Of a stretch of 64,000 nucleotides of DNA, positions 41,124 to 50,210 are shown piece by piece (positions within the stretch are counted from its first letter, which is position 1; every line of letters starts with the position of its first letter). Both the position numbers and the translations under genes were made by a program. The notes under the pieces were generated by a model. That model was not told the DNA's origin and searched no databases. It saw only the letters and a program-made list of their open reading frames with translations. The DNA comes from an uncultured Clostridia bacterium (GTDB lineage: Bacteria; Bacillota; Clostridia; Oscillospirales; Acutalibacteraceae), in contig CALCYI010000048.1 of the NCBI GenBank assembly GCA_937907605.1, positions 1 to 64,000 of the forward strand, written 5' to 3'.

Positions 41124-43712
41124 ATGAAAAAGGCATTGAAGATAACGGGAATTACACTGCTTTCGCTTATACTTATTATAGGTATATGCGTGGGCTTGTT
41201 CTTCCTCACCTATCAGGCAACGGTAAAATTTGACTTTTCAGAGAAAACGGGCGCGGTTAAAAAGGGCGCTTCGGGCTATCTTTACGGGCTTGCCGAGGAC
41301 GGAGTCCCGAGCCGTGAGATGACCGAAAGCGTAGATATTCAGACGATATCGCAGAAGGTATCGGGCGGACTGCAGCACCCCATAGGCGACATAGACAATG
41401 TCAGCCCAATGCTTAAGGGCACGGAATACGAAATCGTATACCTTCAGGATATCTATGACACATGGTACTACAAGTACGCCGACATTATGACCGCAAGGTC
41501 AAAGGGTGAATACGACTGGCAGGAGCTTTTAAATACTGACTATCTTCCTAAGGTTGAGGAAACCGTAAATAGAATGAGCGCAAAGAGTTATCCCGCGCAA
41601 ATTGTATACTGCCTCTACAACGAATGCGACAACGGCATATGGTTCGGCGAGTCGCAAAAGGACGAAAACCCCGACAATCAGTACGGCGTATGGTGCGATT
41701 ATAACGAAGCGGGCAGGGACAACTTTAACGCAGCGTGGAAGCAGACCTTTGACCTTGTTCGCAGTATTGACAAAAACGCGCTTATAGGCGGGCCGGGCTT
41801 TTGCGACTACAACCGCGACGAGATTAAGTACTTCCTTGAATTCTGCCGCGACAATAACTGCCTCCCCGAAATTATGATTTACCACGAGCTTGCGGAAAAA
41901 GAGGCGTACTATTTTGACGAGCACGTAAGTGACTACCGCAAAATCGAGGAGGAGCTCGGTATAGCGCCGCTTGAAATAATCATAACCGAATACGGAATGA
42001 TGAGCGAGACGGGCTATCCCGGCAAAATGGTACAGTATATTACTCAGATTGAGGACAACAAGGTTTACGCGGACAGCGCGTACTGGCGCCTTGCGAATAA
42101 CCTTAACGACACCTGTGCGAGCGCGAACACGCCTAACGCTCAGTGGTGGCTGATGAGATGGTACACCGATATGAAGGGCGAAACCGTTAAGAGCACAAAC
42201 CTTGACATTCTTTCCTCCGACCTTGAAAACACGATTAAATATCACTACGACTCACTCAGCTTTTACGGGTTTATGGGTATCGCCTCGGTATCCGACGAGG
42301 GCAACGAAATTGACGTAGTATGCGGAGGCGGAAACAAAAAATCAAAGGTATGTCTCACAAACCTTGACAAGACCGCGCTTTACGGAAAAGAGGTTGAAAT
42401 CCTTGTAGAAGAGGTCGTATACAAGGGACTTTTTGGCGAGGTTACTAAACCCGTTGTTTTAAAGGATTATAATAAAAGGCTTGGAAAAAGCCTTACCGTT
42501 GAGCTCGGTGAGCTTGACGAAGCGAACGCTTATCACATTGTTATATGTGAAGGCGAAGCGGGAAAGGAAGATATACGCCCCGAAAGATACGAATTTGAAT
42601 ACGGCGCGCTGCTCGGCGCGGCGTACACCTACGACAGCTACTGCCCGGCAAGCGGCGGCACCGAGGAAAACCACGAGCTCGTCGGCGGTATGGAAAACGA
42701 TGGCGACGGTGTTGAAATTGAAATAGACATAAAAAAAGACGGCGAATACTTACTCGACTTCATTTACGGAAACTCAAACGACGGAGAGTGGAACGAAAAC
42801 GGACGGCAGGACCCTGACGGCAGAGCTGACACACAGGTTAAGCTTTCGTTAGACGGTAATGAGGAGTACATTTACCTTTCGAACACGATAAAGAGCGAAT
42901 ACACCTCGTGCTATTCCTTCCCTGTTTCCTTGGCAGAAGGCAAGCATAAAATCAGGCTGACACACGGCGAGGGCACGTACGTACTCGACAGCCTTGTGGT
43001 AACGCCCGTGTCCGAGGACAAAAAAATAGCCGTACTGCCCGACGGAGACAGGACGACCGAGGAAACGACGGCTTACCTTGCGGTTGCGCCGAAAGATAAT
43101 TACTATACCGTTAAAGCAAACGCTCAAAAAGCCGTTATTGACGGCACTCAAATCACCTTTAACGAGGGTGAAGCAACGGTTTTTCTTAAAAAAGGATTCA
43201 GTTACATTGAGGCGGACGGCGAAATAATTTCCGTTATGGAGCTCGACGCCGAGTATGAATATCCGACGTATATCAGCGCAGAGCAGGCAAAGCTCGGCGG
43301 CACGGCAGCGCTGAAGGAAATACCGTATAAAAACGGCGACGAATATATGACCTGTATTGACGGAATTTCCTCAAACGGCGGAGAGGCTGAATTTTCCGTA
43401 AACGCCGAAGCTGACGGGGATTACAGGGTAGTCCTTGAATACTCCAATAACGACGAGGGCGGCGTACACGATTACAACGTTGACCTTATTGAGCGGTACG
43501 TTACCGCCGAGGTAAACGGGCGCAATATCGGTAATATCTACTGCCGCAACACTTATTCGTGGCAGACGAGGGATACCGTATGCTTTACCGTAAAGCTGAA
43601 AAAGGGAGCGAACAAAATCGTCCTTAAAAACGACGGTAAGACGAAATTTAACGGTAACGATACGTACGCGCCGTACATATTCGGAATCGGAATATTCGAG
43701 GCGCAAAAATAA
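41124..43712 (+). CDS. Membrane-anchored GH39-like glycoside hydrolase with carbohydrate-binding modules
   Basis: ATG 41124 with GGAG upstream; 862 residues. An N-terminal anchor (about 8-30) leads to a TIM-barrel domain resembling GH39/clan A enzymes. The acid/base Glu is likely E167 (CLYNECDNG) and the nucleophile E289 (IIITEYGMM). The C-terminal half has two or more beta-sandwich modules of CBM6/35 type (about 505-650 and 720-860). It probably acts on xylan- or host-glycan-derived sugars at the cell surface; substrate is inferred only. Confidence 0.75.
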   Translation: MKKALKITGITLLSLILIIGICVGLFFLTYQATVKFDFSEKTGAVKKGASGYLYGLAEDGVPSREMTESVDIQTISQKVSGGLQHPIGDIDNVSPMLKGTEYEIVYLQDIYDTWYYKYADIMTARSKGEYDWQELLNTDYLPKVEETVNRMSAKSYPAQIVYCLYNECDNGIWFGESQKDENPDNQYGVWCDYNEAGRDNFNAAWKQTFDLVRSIDKNALIGGPGFCDYNRDEIKYFLEFCRDNNCLPEIMIYHELAEKEAYYFDEHVSDYRKIEEELGIAPLEIIITEYGMMSETGYPGKMVQYITQIEDNKVYADSAYWRLANNLNDTCASANTPNAQWWLMRWYTDMKGETVKSTNLDILSSDLENTIKYHYDSLSFYGFMGIASVSDEGNEIDVVCGGGNKKSKVCLTNLDKTALYGKEVEILVEEVVYKGLFGEVTKPVVLKDYNKRLGKSLTVELGELDEANAYHIVICEGEAGKEDIRPERYEFEYGALLGAAYTYDSYCPASGGTEENHELVGGMENDGDGVEIEIDIKKDGEYLLDFIYGNSNDGEWNENGRQDPDGRADTQVKLSLDGNEEYIYLSNTIKSEYTSCYSFPVSLAEGKHKIRLTHGEGTYVLDSLVVTPVSEDKKIAVLPDGDRTTEETTAYLAVAPKDNYYTVKANAQKAVIDGTQITFNEGEATVFLKKGFSYIEADGEIISVMELDAEYEYPTYISAEQAKLGGTAALKEIPYKNGDEYMTCIDGISSNGGEAEFSVNAEADGDYRVVLEYSNNDEGGVHDYNVDLIERYVTAEVNGRNIGNIYCRNTYSWQTRDTVCFTVKLKKGANKIVLKNDGKTKFNGNDTYAPYIFGIGIFEAQK

Positions 43713-43740
43713 AGCGTGGGAAACCACGTTTTTATTTTAT
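43713..43740. terminator. Bidirectional terminator
   Basis: CGTGG-GAAA-CCACG (43715-43728) flanked by T-rich tract on plus and A-rich tract before it. It separates the convergent genes ending at 43712 and 43732. Confidence 0.7.
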
Positions 43741-44493
43741 TATAAATGATATTAGTATAAGGACTCCGAAGATTACGGGCTGGTGCCCAAGGTAAAACCA
43801 GAGCGAATTACGTCCGACGAACGAAAGCGGCTTCGCGTGGGAATCATAAGTCCACTTCGGGAACGCGCCGTCCTTCGCATACTTACCGAAGAACGCGCCG
43901 AAAAGGAACATAAAAAGCCACGGAAGGATTGCAAAATAATCCGCGCTTTGAAAGCTGCCGTTGAAAAAGCCAAGCGGCATAAGAAGGTTAGTTTTATAAA
44001 GCGCCTCAGGTAAAGGAATAAGCCCGAAGAGCAGGCTACCCCTGCTAACCGTATAGGTCAGCGCAAAAAGCACAGCGCTCACGCCCATACCCGCAAAGGT
44101 ATTAATTTTTTCTATCAGTGGCATAAGCAGCCCCGTTATTATCATACAGGTACCGAGGCAGTGCAGAATACCGAAGTAAATCTCCGCCCCCTCAAAGCCG
44201 AGCGCGGGCATAATCACCGCCGTGACGAGCGTTATAACAAGCCCCGCGCCGAGAACAATGACGCCCCTTTTAGCCGTATTCCTTGACAGGCGGGAGCAGA
44301 TACCCGAAATAATAATGAATATCGCCCAGAACACAGGCTGGAGAATACAGAGCTTATCAAACACCCTTTCGCCCCACTCAAAGCCGAGCACGTAGGTAAT
44401 ATCGAGGAAAGTATGGTGAACTATCATCGCGAGAATGGCAAAGCCCCTGAGCTCGTCGAGCAGCTCTATTCTTTTTTTATCCGATTTTTTCAT
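43732..44493 (-). CDS. DUF1624/HGSNAT-type membrane acyltransferase
   Basis: 253 residues with seven or so TM helices. The N-terminal RIELLDELRGFAILAMIVHHTF motif is typical of the heparan-alpha-glucosaminide N-acetyltransferase catalytic family (DUF1624), where the His takes part in acyl transfer. Probably acetylates a sugar at the membrane. Sits between two glycosidase genes but on the opposite strand. Confidence 0.8.
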   Translation of the reverse strand: MKKSDKKRIELLDELRGFAILAMIVHHTFLDITYVLGFEWGERVFDKLCILQPVFWAIFIIISGICSRLSRNTAKRGVIVLGAGLVITLVTAVIMPALGFEGAEIYFGILHCLGTCMIITGLLMPLIEKINTFAGMGVSAVLFALTYTVSRGSLLFGLIPLPEALYKTNLLMPLGFFNGSFQSADYFAILPWLFMFLFGAFFGKYAKDGAFPKWTYDSHAKPLSFVGRNSLWFYLGHQPVIFGVLILISFIIK

Positions 44494-44579
44494 TCAATCA
44501 CCTGAAAATATCATATATTATTTTTAATCGGTTGTAAATAAAAAGTTTGTGTGTTATTATTAAAGCATAGTTAAAGACA

Positions 44580-44626
44580 ATCCCTCAGTCAGCTTCGCTG
44601 ACAGCTCCCTTTACACAAGGGAGCCA
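44580..44626. repeat. Intergenic hairpin repeat
   Basis: TCAGTCAGCTTCGCTGAC forms one hairpin and GCTCCCTTTACACAAGGGAGC a second. The pair resembles a short repeat unit common in related Clostridia genomes. Confidence 0.55.
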
Positions 44627-44640
44627 AATAGGAGAAAAAT

Positions 44641-46017
44641 ATGAAGGAATATAACGTATTACAGTACGGCGCGAAGGGCGACGGAGTTTCCAACGACGCG
44701 TTTGCAATTCAGCACGCTATCGACGACTGCGCGAAAAACGGCGGCGGTCAGGTAGTTCTGCAAAGCGGCAGAGTTTTTTACAGCGACTCGATAAGACTGC
44801 GTGAAAACGTTGATTTACATATACAAAAGGGCGCGCGCCTTAAGGCAACGGCAAATATCGACGGCTATATCCGTCCAAACAAGCTCATTAACGACCCGAA
44901 AACCGCGCTTATCGGCAACCCAGTAACGGGCAAACCGAGCTTCGTATTCATCTACGCCTACGGCGCGGACAACTGCTCTGTAAGCGGCGAGGGCGTTATA
45001 GACGCGAACGGTCACTCCTTCGTTCAGCGCAAGGACCGCTACTACGTAACGGGCGATTTTTATCCGCGACCGACGGTTATCTACGTTGAAAAGAGCAATC
45101 ATATTACCTTTAAGGACATTACGATTACCGACGCGCCGTTCTGGACGCTGCACCCTGCGGGCTGCGACGACGTGCTGATTGACAGAATAAGGATACTCAA
45201 CGACCTTGACGTTGCGAACTCTGACGGTATCGACCCCGACCACTGCACGAACGTAAGGATACTCGGGTGTCACATTGAATGTGCGGATGACTGCATATGC
45301 CTTAAGACCACGAAGGGCAACAGCGAATACGGACCCTGCGAGAATATCATAATAGATTCGTGCACGCTTATTTCCACCTCAGCGGCGATTAAAATAGGCA
45401 CAGAGGGAGTAGGAGATTTCAGAAATATAATAGTTAATAACTGCATTATTTCAAAATCAAACCGCGGGCTTTCAATCCAGATACGCGACGGCGGGCACGT
45501 TGAAAACGTAAGCTATTCGAATATTATGATTGAAACGCGGCGCTTCTGTCCCGACTGGTGGGGCACGGCGGAGCCGATAGTTATAACCGCCTTTAACCGC
45601 GATGAAAACACGAAGAGCGGAAGCATAAGGCACATACGCTTTGATAACGTCACGGCGCGCGGCGAAAACGGAGTATTAATCCACGGAAGCGAGGACAATT
45701 TAATAGAGGACGTAAGCTTTGAAAACTGCCGCATTACGCTTTCGAAAACGTCAAAATGGCAGTGCGGACTCTACGACCTTCGCCCGTGCCTTGACTGGGG
45801 CGTTGAAAAGCACGATAATTCGGCGTTCGTTATTAAATATGCAAAGGACGTCAGGATAATGAAAACCAGAACCGCGTGGGGCGAAACGTGCGAGAATTAC
45901 AGGCACGCGCTCGACGCAGAAAACGTCGAAAACCTCGAGCTGCTGCGCTTTGAGGGCAAGGCAGCGCCGAATGAAACAGAAGATATTAAGCTTAATAACG
46001 TAAGATTAGTGAGGTAG
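44641..46017 (+). CDS. GH28-like pectinase (polygalacturonase family), cytoplasmic
   Basis: 458 residues, a right-handed beta-helix protein beginning YNVLQYGAKGDGVSNDAFAIQHAI. Catalytic-type motifs NSDGID (193-198) and ADDC (215-218) are present, but the GHG motif is not evident (KIGTEG in its place). There is no signal peptide, so it would act on imported oligosaccharides. Substrate could be oligogalacturonides or another uronide/rhamnoside. Next to a SecB-like gene only 4 bases downstream. Confidence 0.8.
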   Translation: MKEYNVLQYGAKGDGVSNDAFAIQHAIDDCAKNGGGQVVLQSGRVFYSDSIRLRENVDLHIQKGARLKATANIDGYIRPNKLINDPKTALIGNPVTGKPSFVFIYAYGADNCSVSGEGVIDANGHSFVQRKDRYYVTGDFYPRPTVIYVEKSNHITFKDITITDAPFWTLHPAGCDDVLIDRIRILNDLDVANSDGIDPDHCTNVRILGCHIECADDCICLKTTKGNSEYGPCENIIIDSCTLISTSAAIKIGTEGVGDFRNIIVNNCIISKSNRGLSIQIRDGGHVENVSYSNIMIETRRFCPDWWGTAEPIVITAFNRDENTKSGSIRHIRFDNVTARGENGVLIHGSEDNLIEDVSFENCRITLSKTSKWQCGLYDLRPCLDWGVEKHDNSAFVIKYAKDVRIMKTRTAWGETCENYRHALDAENVENLELLRFEGKAAPNETEDIKLNNVRLVR

Positions 46018-46021
46018 AAAA

Positions 46022-46432
46022 ATGACAGAATTAAGGAACTTTAAGGTAAGCTCTCTCACCTTTGAGAACAGGGTGCAAAACGGCTCTCAGCTCAAGCTTA
46101 AAAACCATTTCAGCTACAACGTAAACTACTTTGAAAACGAGAAAAGGTGCGTTGCAAAGCTCGATTACAGGGTTGAGGAGGAGAACCTTCAGCCGTTTTC
46201 AATTAGGGTTGAAATGGAGGCGCTCTTCACCTACGAGGAGGGCGACGACAGGGCTGACATTCATACCGAAAGCTTCAGCCAGCTCTTCCCCTTCGTACGC
46301 CAGATTATCCACACCGCAACCTCAATCAGCGGCGTGCCCGGACTTCTGATACCGATGACGAAAATCGAAAAAGGCAATGTAAAAATTGCAGACCGTCCCG
46401 AAGCGCCTGAGGAAAACAGCCCTCTTAACTGA
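46022..46432 (+). CDS. SecB-like (DUF1149-type) chaperone
   Basis: 136 residues with the beta-sheet-plus-helix layout of SecB: strands up to about residue 70, then FSQLFPFVRQIIHTATSISG followed by VPGLLIPM, matching the C-terminal helix and tail of SecB-like proteins. Gram-positive SecB-like proteins usually act as general or antitoxin-associated chaperones. No toxin-antitoxin pair is adjacent. Begins 4 bases after the GH28 gene. Confidence 0.65.
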   Translation: MTELRNFKVSSLTFENRVQNGSQLKLKNHFSYNVNYFENEKRCVAKLDYRVEEENLQPFSIRVEMEALFTYEEGDDRADIHTESFSQLFPFVRQIIHTATSISGVPGLLIPMTKIEKGNVKIADRPEAPEENSPLN

Positions 46433-46433
46433 T

Positions 46434-46619
46434 ATGAAGGATTTATGCGAGGAATGCTGGTACAACAGCTACGATGAGGAAAGCGGCGAATATTACTGCG
46501 ACTTAGTACTCGACGAGGACGAGTATGCGAAAATGCTCGCCTCGCCCGAAAAGAATAAAAGCTGCAAATTCTTCCGTCCCGATATCGACGAATACGGGAT
46601 AGTCAGAAAACAGAATTAA
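46434..46619 (+). CDS. Small Cys-rich protein (DUF6472-type)
   Basis: 61 residues starting MKDLCEECWYNSYDEE, with further Cys residues in YYCDL and SCKFFRP. The pattern is a small zinc-binding protein. The ATG follows the SecB-like stop after one base, so translation is coupled. An in-frame upstream extension exists but overlaps the preceding gene and is less likely. Confidence 0.75.
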   Translation: MKDLCEECWYNSYDEESGEYYCDLVLDEDEYAKMLASPEKNKSCKFFRPDIDEYGIVRKQN

Positions 46620-46755
46620 GAATTATGATTTATTAATGATGAATTATGAATTAATGTTACTCGGCTTTGCCTCAAACAATACTAATATAGAGTGTGAGCA
46701 AAGCTCACCCGAAATTCATCATTCATCATTCATCATTTATAATTTTAGATTATAA
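46620..46755. repeat. AT-rich repeat stretch
   Basis: Runs of ATGATGAATTATGAATTA-type sequence and CATTCATCATTCATCATTTA surround a TGAGCAAAGCTCA hairpin. No gene is present. Confidence 0.55.
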
Positions 46756-46759
46756 AAGC

Positions 46760-46791
46760 AAAAGGGTTGACAATCGCGTCAACCCTCTTTT
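46760..46791. terminator. Bidirectional terminator
   Basis: GGGTTGAC (46764-46771) and GTCAACCC (46778-46785) with a 6-base loop, A run before and T run after. Ends both the plus-strand group and the transketolase operon. Confidence 0.8.
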
Positions 46792-46800
46792 AGTGTATTT

Positions 46801-47745
46801 TTATTTTTTTACAAATTCCGCTACGGTTTTTGCGATGCCCTCGGCGTCGAAGCCGAACTGCTTGATAAGCTCGCCGGCGGGACCTGAATGACCGAATTCG
46901 TCCTTCATACCGATTCTCTTAACGGGAGTCGGAAGATTCTCCGAAAGGAGCGAGCACACAGCCTCACCGAGACCGCCAATAATATTATGCTCCTCAGCGG
47001 TTACGACCTTACCCGTCTTCTTAGCGGAAGCGAGCACGAGCTCGTTATCAAGCGGCTTAATGCAAGCCATATTGATAACCTCGGCGTCAATACCCTGAGC
47101 CTTAAGAAGCTCCGCGGCGTCGATAGCCTCGATAACAAGACCGCCATTTGCGATAATCGTAACGTCCTTACCCTCTTTGATAAGCTCGCCCTTGCCGATT
47201 TCAAACTTATAATCGTCGTCGTGGAAAACTCTTACGGGGTTTCTGCCGAGCCTCATATAAACGGGACCGTCGTATTCGTAAGCTGCCTTAACAACGCTCT
47301 TAGCCTCGATATCGTCGGACGGGCTGATTACTACCATACCCGGAATTGAACGCATGGTCGCAAAATCCTCGCAGCACTGGTGGGAAGCGCCGTCCTCGCC
47401 GATTGAAATACCGCCGTGGGTTGCGCCGATTTTTACGTTAAGGTGGGGATAGCCAACTGAATTTCTTATCTGCTCAAAGGCTCTGCCCGCGGTGAACATA
47501 GCAAAGCTTGAAGCAAAGGGTACTAAGCCCATAGTTGCAAAGCCCGCTGCGGTACAGATTAAGTCAGCCTCGGCGATACCTACGTTAAAATGTCTTTCGG
47601 GATATGCAGCCTTGAAGATACCCGTCTTGGTTGCGCCAGCAAGGTCGGCGTCAATAACCACAAGATTGTCCGCGCCTGCGGCGGCAAGCTCCTTTAAAGC
47701 GTTACCGTAGCTTTCACGGGTTGCAATATACTTTACGTCTGCCAT
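46801..47745 (-). CDS. Transketolase, C-terminal subunit
   Basis: 314 residues equivalent to the pyrimidine-binding and C-terminal domains of transketolase. Motifs include FMGIAEADLICTAAGFA-like text (FNVGIAEADL), GATHGGISIGEDGASHQ and VEEH-type AEEHNIIGGLG. Works with the N-terminal subunit gene directly upstream in the same operon; the active site forms between the two chains. Confidence 0.92.
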   Translation of the reverse strand: MADVKYIATRESYGNALKELAAAGADNLVVIDADLAGATKTGIFKAAYPERHFNVGIAEADLICTAAGFATMGLVPFASSFAMFTAGRAFEQIRNSVGYPHLNVKIGATHGGISIGEDGASHQCCEDFATMRSIPGMVVISPSDDIEAKSVVKAAYEYDGPVYMRLGRNPVRVFHDDDYKFEIGKGELIKEGKDVTIIANGGLVIEAIDAAELLKAQGIDAEVINMACIKPLDNELVLASAKKTGKVVTAEEHNIIGGLGEAVCSLLSENLPTPVKRIGMKDEFGHSGPAGELIKQFGFDAEGIAKTVAEFVKK

Positions 47746-47748
47746 TAC

Positions 47749-48591
47749 TTACGCCTCCAGTTCCTTTAATTTTGCGTTTAATTCTTCCATCGCAAGCTGA
47801 TACTGCTCAGCGTTCGGAGCCTTGCCGTGCCAGCCCACCTGGTTTTCCATATACGACACGCCCTTACCCTTAACGGTCTTCATAACAATCGCGAAGGGCT
47901 TGCCCGTTGTCTGATGGAATTTTTCAAAAGCGGCGTCAATTTCGTCAAAATCGTTACCGTCGATTACGACTACCTCAAAGCCGAAAGCCTTAAGCTTTTC
48001 GTCAATCGGCTCGGGGTTCATAACGTCCTGTACCCTGCCGTCAATCTGAAGTCCGTTGAAGTCGATAATAGCGCAGAGATTATCAAGCTTGTAGTTAGCG
48101 GCGTACATAAACGCCTCCCAAACCTGTCCCTCCTGAATTTCGCCGTCGCCGAGCAAGGAGTATACGTTAACATCCTTTTTCAGATACTTTGCGGCGTTAG
48201 CCATACCTGCGGCAACGCTTATGCCCTGACCGAGCGAGCCCGTGGACATGTCGATACCCGGGGTCATACGCATACTCGGATGTCCCTGAAGGTAGGAATC
48301 CGTATGACGCAGAGTCTTTAAGTCTTCAACCGGGAAAAAGCCCTTAAGCGCGAGCGCAGCGTATAAACCGGGGGCGCAGTGTCCCTTTGAAAGCACAAAG
48401 CGATCCCTGTCCTCCCACTGCGGATTTTTCGGGTCATATCTCATTTCCTTACCGTAGAGGTAAGCAAACACGTCAGCCGCCGAAAGCGAACCGCCCGGAT
48501 GACCTGAATTTGCACTGTATACGCCCTCAATAATGCCGATACGAATTTTTGCGGCAAATATCTCAAGCTCTCTTTTTTGTTCCTTTGTCAT
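47749..48591 (-). CDS. Transketolase, N-terminal (thiamine diphosphate-binding) subunit
   Basis: 280 residues with the ThDP motif region SLLGDGEIQEGQVWEA, SGHPGGSLSAADV and SKGHCAPGLYAAL. Supplies the pyrophosphate/Mg binding half. Three bases separate it from the partner. The split form is common in Clostridia and archaea. AGGAG site before the ATG. Confidence 0.93.
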   Translation of the reverse strand: MTKEQKRELEIFAAKIRIGIIEGVYSANSGHPGGSLSAADVFAYLYGKEMRYDPKNPQWEDRDRFVLSKGHCAPGLYAALALKGFFPVEDLKTLRHTDSYLQGHPSMRMTPGIDMSTGSLGQGISVAAGMANAAKYLKKDVNVYSLLGDGEIQEGQVWEAFMYAANYKLDNLCAIIDFNGLQIDGRVQDVMNPEPIDEKLKAFGFEVVVIDGNDFDEIDAAFEKFHQTTGKPFAIVMKTVKGKGVSYMENQVGWHGKAPNAEQYQLAMEELNAKLKELEA

Positions 48592-48656
48592 TACTTCGTC
48601 TCCTTTACAAGAGTATTACCATTATTATATTAACAAATATTAACTTTATATGCAAT

Positions 48657-48686
48657 AAAAAAACCGCGAACTTTTCGCGGTTTTTA
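48657..48686. terminator. Terminator after the LCP gene
   Basis: AACCGCGAA/TTCGCGGTT stem with a CTT loop and A/T runs on both sides, directly past the LCP stop at 48690. Confidence 0.85.
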
Positions 48687-48689
48687 ATA

Positions 48690-50210
48690 TTAATCGACTT
48701 GAGTATAGAACGTGCTGAGCACGGTCTGCATTACGTTATCCTCGTCGGGATAGAACTCGGCGTGTACAACCTCGGCAATAAGCGGGTTATCGGACGGCTT
48801 CATTTCGCCCTGGAGGGTGGTTCCGTCAAAGTCCCTTATGCCCTTTGAAAGCACGAGAGTTCCGAGATAGGTAGCATTACTGAGCGAGATATTGGACTGC
48901 GAGTACTTGATAGCGGTATTATAAAGGTTCTGCGCTACGGAAAAGTCCTTAACGATAGCGGGTAAAACCTGTGTAAAATACGCCCTGATATACTGCATCT
49001 GCCTTTGTGTACGGTTAAGAGAGGCGTTGATGTTGTCCATATCCCTGCGCCTGATATATGCCTCCGCCATATCGCCCTTGAGCGTTACGGTCTTGCCTGC
49101 GTAAATTCCCTGTTCGGGAATATCATAGGTCGCGTCTACGGTTACGCCTCCGATTGCGTCGTTAAGAGGCTTAATTCCGTCAAGGTCAAGCGCAAAATAC
49201 TTCTGGATAGGAATGTTGAGCAGGATATGGCTCATAGCATCTATTGAGTTTTCGCAGCTCTTTGCGCCGCCGTCGCCGTACGCATAAGCAAGACAGAGCT
49301 GTGAATTCTCGCTCCTGAGCATTACGCCGCTCTTGGTGTAGATATTCATATCTATCATCGTATCACGGGGGATTGCGATTACCGTGGTTTTACCCGTCTT
49401 TGTATTAACGGCAACAACTATATCGGTATCCGCCGCGCCGACGAAATCGGTCTCGTCGCTGAGCTTAAGCTCCCTCTGGTCAACGCCGATAAAGCCCATG
49501 GCGAACATATCGTCATTATATTTATATGTATGGCCGTTATATTCGATAGTTTCCTGATACGCCGTATTGCTCTTATCGGGCATAACGTCGCTTCTGCCCA
49601 TCGCCCTTAAAACGAAGAAAGTTATTACAGTAATAAGAAGGGCAAGGAAAATTGCGATAAGAATTCCGATTGCTATTTTAGCGGGAAGCGGAATTGAGCT
49701 CTTCTTCTTTTTCTTTGAGGAGTGGTGAGAGGAGCTCGAATGATGATGTGAGCTGCTCGAGGAATGATGTGAGCTGCTCGAGGAATGATGTGAGCTGCTC
49801 GAGGAATGATGTGAGCCGCTTGAGGAATGATGTGAGCCGCTTGAGGAATGATGTGAGCCGCTTGAGGAATGGTGTGAGCCGCTTGAGGAATGGTGGTGAT
49901 GCGTACCGTCGGAGGAGTGGTGATGCGTACCGTCGGAGGAGTGGTGATGGTGCTCACCGTTTGACGAATGATGCGTACCTTCCGAGGCACTGACCGACGC
50001 TGCAGCGACGGTACTTGCTACGGCTATTTCCTCAACTGCCTTCTCCACAGCCTCAGCCGATTCCTCCTTTTCGGTCACGAGGAAGTTAGGCTCCGGCTTT
50101 GCTTCAAAGGTGTCGTTGGTTGTAAAGCCCAACTCCCTTTCGGAATTCAGCTCTAATAAAAAATCGTTATCGCCCGCCGAAGCGAGATTAGGGTCAATTG
50201 GTCTCTTCAT
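48690..50210 (-). CDS. LytR-CpsA-Psr family protein with His/Ser-rich N-terminal tract
   Basis: 506 residues: an acidic N-terminal cytoplasmic part (1-70), a His/Ser-rich repeat tract (79-165), a Lys run (166-170), one TM helix (about 176-200) and an external LCP domain (about 225-505) with VIAIPRDTMIDM as the conserved arginine motif. LCP proteins attach wall polymers such as teichoic acid or capsule to peptidoglycan. The His-rich tract would be cytoplasmic and may bind metal. The gene overlaps the sortase gene by 17 bases, so it is translated with it. Confidence 0.85.
   Translation of the reverse strand: MKRPIDPNLASAGDNDFLLELNSERELGFTTNDTFEAKPEPNFLVTEKEESAEAVEKAVEEIAVASTVAAASVSASEGTHHSSNGEHHHHSSDGTHHHSSDGTHHHHSSSGSHHSSSGSHHSSSGSHHSSSGSHHSSSSSHHSSSSSHHSSSSSHHHSSSSHHSSKKKKKSSIPLPAKIAIGILIAIFLALLITVITFFVLRAMGRSDVMPDKSNTAYQETIEYNGHTYKYNDDMFAMGFIGVDQRELKLSDETDFVGAADTDIVVAVNTKTGKTTVIAIPRDTMIDMNIYTKSGVMLRSENSQLCLAYAYGDGGAKSCENSIDAMSHILLNIPIQKYFALDLDGIKPLNDAIGGVTVDATYDIPEQGIYAGKTVTLKGDMAEAYIRRRDMDNINASLNRTQRQMQYIRAYFTQVLPAIVKDFSVAQNLYNTAIKYSQSNISLSNATYLGTLVLSKGIRDFDGTTLQGEMKPSDNPLIAEVVHAEFYPDEDNVMQTVLSTFYTQVD
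49716..49976 (-). repeat. In-frame tandem repeat coding for His-Ser tracts
   Basis: Tandem units of about 21 bases (such as CGAGGAATGATGTGAGCTGCT) encode HHSSSSS/HHSSSGS blocks, changing gradually across the array. Multiples of three keep the reading frame, and unit number is likely to vary between strains. Confidence 0.85.

Noticed and set aside
41529..42245. Minus-strand 238-residue frame inside the GH39-like gene
   Set aside because: No recognisable motif or start site; it lies wholly opposite a gene with catalytic and signal features.
49694..49993. Repeat array that could be mistaken for a CRISPR or for a coding frame on plus
   Set aside because: The repeats are contiguous 21-base units in frame within the LCP gene with no unique spacers.
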